Shown here piece after piece: positions 5,414 to 8,208 of a DNA stretch of 8,208 nucleotides. A model generated the notes under the pieces. That model ran no database searches. It was not told the DNA's origin and saw nothing but the letters and a program-made list of their open reading frames with translations. Source of the DNA: Pseudomonadota bacterium (GTDB lineage Bacteria; Pseudomonadota; Gammaproteobacteria; Xanthomonadales; Rhodanobacteraceae); assembly GCA_025351555.1 (NCBI GenBank), contig JANXVS010000376.1, positions 1 through 8,208 of the forward strand, given 5' to 3'. Both the position numbers and the translations under genes were made by a program. Numbering within the stretch: the first letter of the stretch is position 1; every line of letters begins with the position of its first letter.

Positions 5414-7795
5414 TTATTGCACTACATCAACGCGCAATGCGCGCGCATCAGCTCGACCGTGATCATCGATTGCACGCAATGTATACTCGCCCGCCGCCGC
5501 CGGCTGCCACAGCAGCGGATCGCCCGGCTTCGCCGTGCCGACAAAGCCGTCGTTGACGAACCAGTACAGCGTCTGTACGCCGGCGTCGACCGTCGCGTTG
5601 AACGCAATGCGTTCTTCGCCGCCGCGACTCACGCGCCGCGTGTAGGTCTCGCCGCGCAATGGCGAAACGATCTGCGGCGCCTGGCCTTCATCGAGCGCGG
5701 AGCAGTCAGGCAATGGCGGCGGCGTGCGGCGCGGAATGCCCGCCTGGCGGAACACCTTGGCCAGATCCGATGGCCAGTATTCAAAAATCTCGGTGCGGGT
5801 CTTGGCCGGATCGTATGGCGGGCAGGCCGGCTGGCCGCTGGCCAGATCGACGATCACCGGCCGATGCACGTTGCTCACACGTATCGGCGACTTGCCGGGA
5901 ATAAACCACGTGCCACCGCGTCGCGGGCACCAGGCATTGGGCAGATCGCCGCTGGCCAGACACACGTCGACGCGCTTGAGATTCTGCGGTGGCGCATGTG
6001 CAGGTTCGGCGAGTGTCGGATCGCGCGCCTGCAAGGCGTCGACAATGTGGAAAAACAGCGGTGCTGCCGCCTCGATGCCGACGAAGGCTGGATTGCCTGC
6101 GCCATCGAAGTTACCAACCCAGACGACGATCACGTAGGGTCCAACGAGGCCTGCGGTCCAGGCGTCACGGAATCCCCACGAGGTGCCAGTCTTCCAGTAC
6201 ACCGGCAGATGCCCGGGCTGCGCGATCGAAGTGTCGTCCGGGCGCGGGTTCTGGCGCAGCATGTCCAGCACCATGAAGCTGGCCGCATCGCTGAGCATGC
6301 GTGCGCCTACGGCGCGCGGCTCGTCGGCGCGGCGACGCAGTGGCGCAAGCGTGCCGCGGTTGGCGAGCGTGGCATAGAGTTTCGCCAACTCTTCCATGCT
6401 CACTTCGCCTCCACCCAACACCAAGGCCAGGCCGTAGTAGTCCTCGTCCGCCATGCGGCTGATGCCGGCATCTTTGAGGAATTGGTAAAAAGAGGGATTT
6501 TGTAACTTCGAGGCAACGTATACCGCAGGGATATTGCGGCTTCGCACCAGCGCTTCGGTCGCCGTCACCGGGCCGAGAAAACGACCGTCGAAGTTCTCCG
6601 GTGTGAACGGACCGAACGAGGTCGGCACGTCGCGCAGCACGGTCTGCGGATGCAATATGCCCTGATCGAAACCGAGCGCGTAGATGAACGGCTTCAGCGT
6701 CGAACCCGGCGAGCGCTTGGCCAACGCACCATTTACTTGCCCGGCGATGCCTGCATCGAAATAGTCAGCCGAGCCGACCAGGGCCTTGATACCGAGGTCG
6801 CGTGTATCGACCACCATCGCCACCGCATTGCGCACGCCACGATCGGCGTAGCGCTGCACATGGTTGCGCAGCTGGCGTTCGAGTAGGTGCTGCAGATCCT
6901 GATCCAGCGTGGTATGCACTTCGGGTGATACTTCGCCACGCAAGCGCGCATCGGCCAGCACTTCCTCGACGAAATGCGGCGCGGCAAACGGCAGGTGCTC
7001 GGGCGCACGCAAGCGCAACGGCAACTGGAACAATGATGCCAACGCCGCGTCCTGCGGATGCGTGCGCACCCAGCGCTGATACAGGCGCGCGCGTGCGGCA
7101 GTCAGACGCGGGCTGATCAGATCATCCGCTGTCGGTGCGGCGCCAGGCGCGCTAACCGTCTCGCGTACGCGTCGGCTTGGGTCTTGCGGAATCACCGCCA
7201 ACGTCAGCGCTTCCGGCAAACTCAGTTGCGTGACCGGCTTGTCGAAGTACACCAGACTCGCCGCGCCGGCGCCTTCGACATTGCGACCATAAGGCGCATA
7301 GTTCAGATACGCTTCGAGGATCGCATCCTTGGAGTAAAAAAGTTCCAATTGCAGCGAATGCAGCACTTGTCGCATTTTCCCACCGGGGCTACGCGTATTC
7401 AGGTGATAGATCAGCCGTGCCAGCTGCATCGTGATCGTCGATCCGCCCTGACGATTGCCACCACGCAAGTAAGTGACCCAGGCTCCCCGCAGCAGGCTGA
7501 TCGGATTGAATCCCGGATGCCAGCGGAACCAGGCGTCTTCGTGCAGCATCACGCCTTGCACCAAGGCCGATGGCATCTCGTGCAGGGGCACCCATACGCG
7601 ATAGCGCTCGTCGCTGGCCAGAGTCAGGCGCAGCAGACGGCCATGATCGTCGTAGACCGCCGTCGACGACGATGCAATACCCGACAGCGGCGGATGCGGC
7701 CAAAGACGGATGCCGACCACGGCCAGCGCGAGCAGCAGCAAAGCCATCAGCGGGTTTTGCCAGCGGCGTAGTTGCTTGAAGAAGAAACCTTTCAT
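5414..7795 (-). CDS. pbpC: Penicillin-binding protein 1C (bifunctional class A PBP)
   Basis: A 793-residue class A PBP, near the length of E. coli PbpC (about 770). It is anchored by one transmembrane helix (about 15-32) with the rest in the periplasm. The glycosyltransferase domain (GT51) has its catalytic Glu86 in HEDAWFRWHPG (85-95), QGGSTITMQLAR (116-127), and RNVEGAGAASLVYF (171-184); the residue after Glu-Asp is Ala where Arg is common. The transpeptidase domain has all three motifs: SxxK as STLK with Ser365/Lys368, SxN as SRN (419-421), and KTGTS (535-539). The end (about 708-793) fits the BiPBP_C domain typical of PBP1C and separates it from PBP1A/1B. The linker carries cysteines 612, 623, 658 and 698. 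PBP1C polymerises glycan strands and is thought to act in wall repair. It lies 89 bases downstream of an alpha-2-macroglobulin gene, the known yfhM-pbpC arrangement. The ATG at 7795 fits the N-terminal anchor but has no visible Shine-Dalgarno sequence. Confidence 0.96.
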   Translation of the reverse strand: MKGFFFKQLRRWQNPLMALLLLALAVVGIRLWPHPPLSGIASSSTAVYDDHGRLLRLTLASDERYRVWVPLHEMPSALVQGVMLHEDAWFRWHPGFNPISLLRGAWVTYLRGGNRQGGSTITMQLARLIYHLNTRSPGGKMRQVLHSLQLELFYSKDAILEAYLNYAPYGRNVEGAGAASLVYFDKPVTQLSLPEALTLAVIPQDPSRRVRETVSAPGAAPTADDLISPRLTAARARLYQRWVRTHPQDAALASLFQLPLRLRAPEHLPFAAPHFVEEVLADARLRGEVSPEVHTTLDQDLQHLLERQLRNHVQRYADRGVRNAVAMVVDTRDLGIKALVGSADYFDAGIAGQVNGALAKRSPGSTLKPFIYALGFDQGILHPQTVLRDVPTSFGPFTPENFDGRFLGPVTATEALVRSRNIPAVYVASKLQNPSFYQFLKDAGISRMADEDYYGLALVLGGGEVSMEELAKLYATLANRGTLAPLRRRADEPRAVGARMLSDAASFMVLDMLRQNPRPDDTSIAQPGHLPVYWKTGTSWGFRDAWTAGLVGPYVIVVWVGNFDGAGNPAFVGIEAAAPLFFHIVDALQARDPTLAEPAHAPPQNLKRVDVCLASGDLPNAWCPRRGGTWFIPGKSPIRVSNVHRPVIVDLASGQPACPPYDPAKTRTEIFEYWPSDLAKVFRQAGIPRRTPPPLPDCSALDEGQAPQIVSPLRGETYTRRVSRGGEERIAFNATVDAGVQTLYWFVNDGFVGTAKPGDPLLWQPAAAGEYTLRAIDDHGRADARALRVDVVQ

Positions 7796-7805
7796 GCGAA
7801 GAACC

Positions 7806-7836
7806 GCAGGTTGGGCTGAGTGCAGCGATGCCCAAC
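7806..7836 (+). repeat. REP-like palindrome, copy 1 (degenerate GCAG head)
   Basis: On the plus strand a GCAG tetranucleotide (7806-7809) is followed by GTTGGGC (7810-7816), a 13-base centre and GCCCAAC (7830-7836), a perfect 7-base stem. The 27-base core matches that of copy 2 at 20 of 27 positions when both are read from their heads, so the two are related rather than chance hairpins. GCAG would be a one-base variant of the GTAG head. It is inverted relative to copy 2, with heads facing outward, as in the paired REP units called BIMEs. Its head ends 10 bases before the pbpC start codon. Confidence 0.7.
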
Positions 7837-7857
7837 ATCTTTCCTGCGAACGCGACT

Positions 7858-7888
7858 GTTGGGGTTCACTTCGTTCACCCCAACCTAC
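7858..7888 (-). repeat. REP-like palindrome, copy 2 (GTAG head)
   Basis: On the minus strand GTAG (7888-7885) is followed by GTTGGGGT, an 11-base centre and ACCCCAAC, a perfect 8-base stem (7858-7865 with 7877-7884). A GTAG or GTGG head followed by a GC-rich hairpin is the hallmark of REP elements mobilised by RAYT (IS200-like tyrosine) transposases. The TAG within the head (7887-7885) is the stop codon of the alpha-2-macroglobulin gene, so the repeat begins exactly at that gene's end. In the transcript the hairpin could act as a stability element or a partial terminator between the two genes. Confidence 0.75.
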
Positions 7889-8208
7889 TTCTTGGTCACC
7901 TCAATCCGCCCACCCAGCGACCTTGCCTGCACCGTGCGGTCATACATCGATTCGCCGTAGGCTGGCGGAACGACGAAGCTACCCGCGTTGGTCGCGCGAA
8001 TGCGGTAGACGAATTGCTGCACACCGCGGGTGGCCGTGCCGTAGATCACGACGCGATCGTCGCGCACATCGGCGTATTCGGGCACCCAGGTCGAGCCCGA
8101 GGTGCCAATCGGCGACTGCCACGTCGGCGTTGTCGGCGCCGTATGGTCGCCCTCGCCTTCAGCGCTTTCTTCCGCCACCTTCGGCGGTTGCAACACCGGC
8201 TCGAAGCC
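7885..8208 (-). CDS. yfhM: Bacterial alpha-2-macroglobulin family protein, C-terminal end (5' part outside window)
   Basis: Only the last 107 residues are visible, and the frame is open to the window edge. They begin GFEPVLQPPK and include YADVRDDRVVIYG (about 55-67), FVYRIRATNAGSF and PPAYGESMYD, ending in GGRIEVTKK. This is the pattern of the last (MG10-type) domain of bacterial alpha-2-macroglobulins such as E. coli YfhM/ECAM: the AGFE opening, the 'R-D-D-R-V' strand, the 'Y-R-A-T-x-x-G' strand and the 'P-A-x-x-E-x-M-Y' loop. These large periplasmic lipoproteins trap foreign proteases through a thioester; the thioester region is upstream and cannot be checked. The following gene is pbpC, the usual partner. 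The thioester-bearing and the thioester-less forms cannot be told apart from this fragment, so the symbol indicates the family only. Confidence 0.85.
   Translation of the reverse strand, partial: GFEPVLQPPKVAEESAEGEGDHTAPTTPTWQSPIGTSGSTWVPEYADVRDDRVVIYGTATRGVQQFVYRIRATNAGSFVVPPAYGESMYDRTVQARSLGGRIEVTKK

Noticed and set aside
5369..6505. Plus-strand open frame of 378 codons opposite pbpC
   Set aside because: Lies antisense to the clear pbpC transpeptidase and C-terminal domains; composition typical of an antisense shadow.
7058..7771. Plus-strand open frame of 237 codons opposite the pbpC glycosyltransferase domain
   Set aside because: Antisense shadow with no family features.

Overview
The window is chromosomal, GC-rich and gene-dense, and reads like a gammaproteobacterium of the Lysobacterales/Xanthomonadales group (for example the Rhodanobacteraceae). 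That placement is an inference. It rests on the high GC content, the alanine/proline-rich anti-sigma-type tail, the MsbA-related exporter, the a2-macroglobulin/PBP1C pair, and a GTAG-headed REP-type palindrome pair. No phage, transposase, integrase, CRISPR array, rRNA or tRNA was seen.

Left part, plus strand (1-3321). The window opens inside a membrane protein whose C-terminal tail looks like a zinc-finger-type anti-sigma factor. Its stop codon overlaps (ATGA) the start of a YigZ/IMPACT-family gene. After a 64-base gap with an inverted repeat comes a full-length ABCB-type half-transporter of the MsbA-related class, with all nucleotide-binding motifs intact. The three genes run in one direction and could share transcription.

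Middle (3322-4338). A 142-base gap contains overlapping dyad-symmetric sequences, which are candidate operators. It leads into a stand-alone plus-strand short-chain dehydrogenase/reductase with complete cofactor and catalytic motifs. Its codon use seems less GC-biased than that of its neighbours. A short convergent gap follows.

Right part, minus strand (4339-8208). Reading leftward from the right edge, there is the C-terminal end of a bacterial alpha-2-macroglobulin (YfhM type), then penicillin-binding protein 1C (pbpC), then a lipoprotein with a CpcT/CpeT-like N-terminal half and an unassigned C-terminal half. The a2-macroglobulin/pbpC pairing is a known arrangement, thought to link protease trapping in the periplasm to cell-wall repair. 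The third gene may be an envelope partner. Between the first two genes lie two tail-to-tail REP-like palindromes. The GTAG head of one supplies the a2-macroglobulin stop codon, and the other ends only about 10 bases before the pbpC start, where no Shine-Dalgarno sequence is visible.

Most of the window is ordinary housekeeping or envelope content. I found no convincing new multi-gene system. The points most worth checking are the REP pair, the composite lipoprotein and the dyads upstream of the dehydrogenase.
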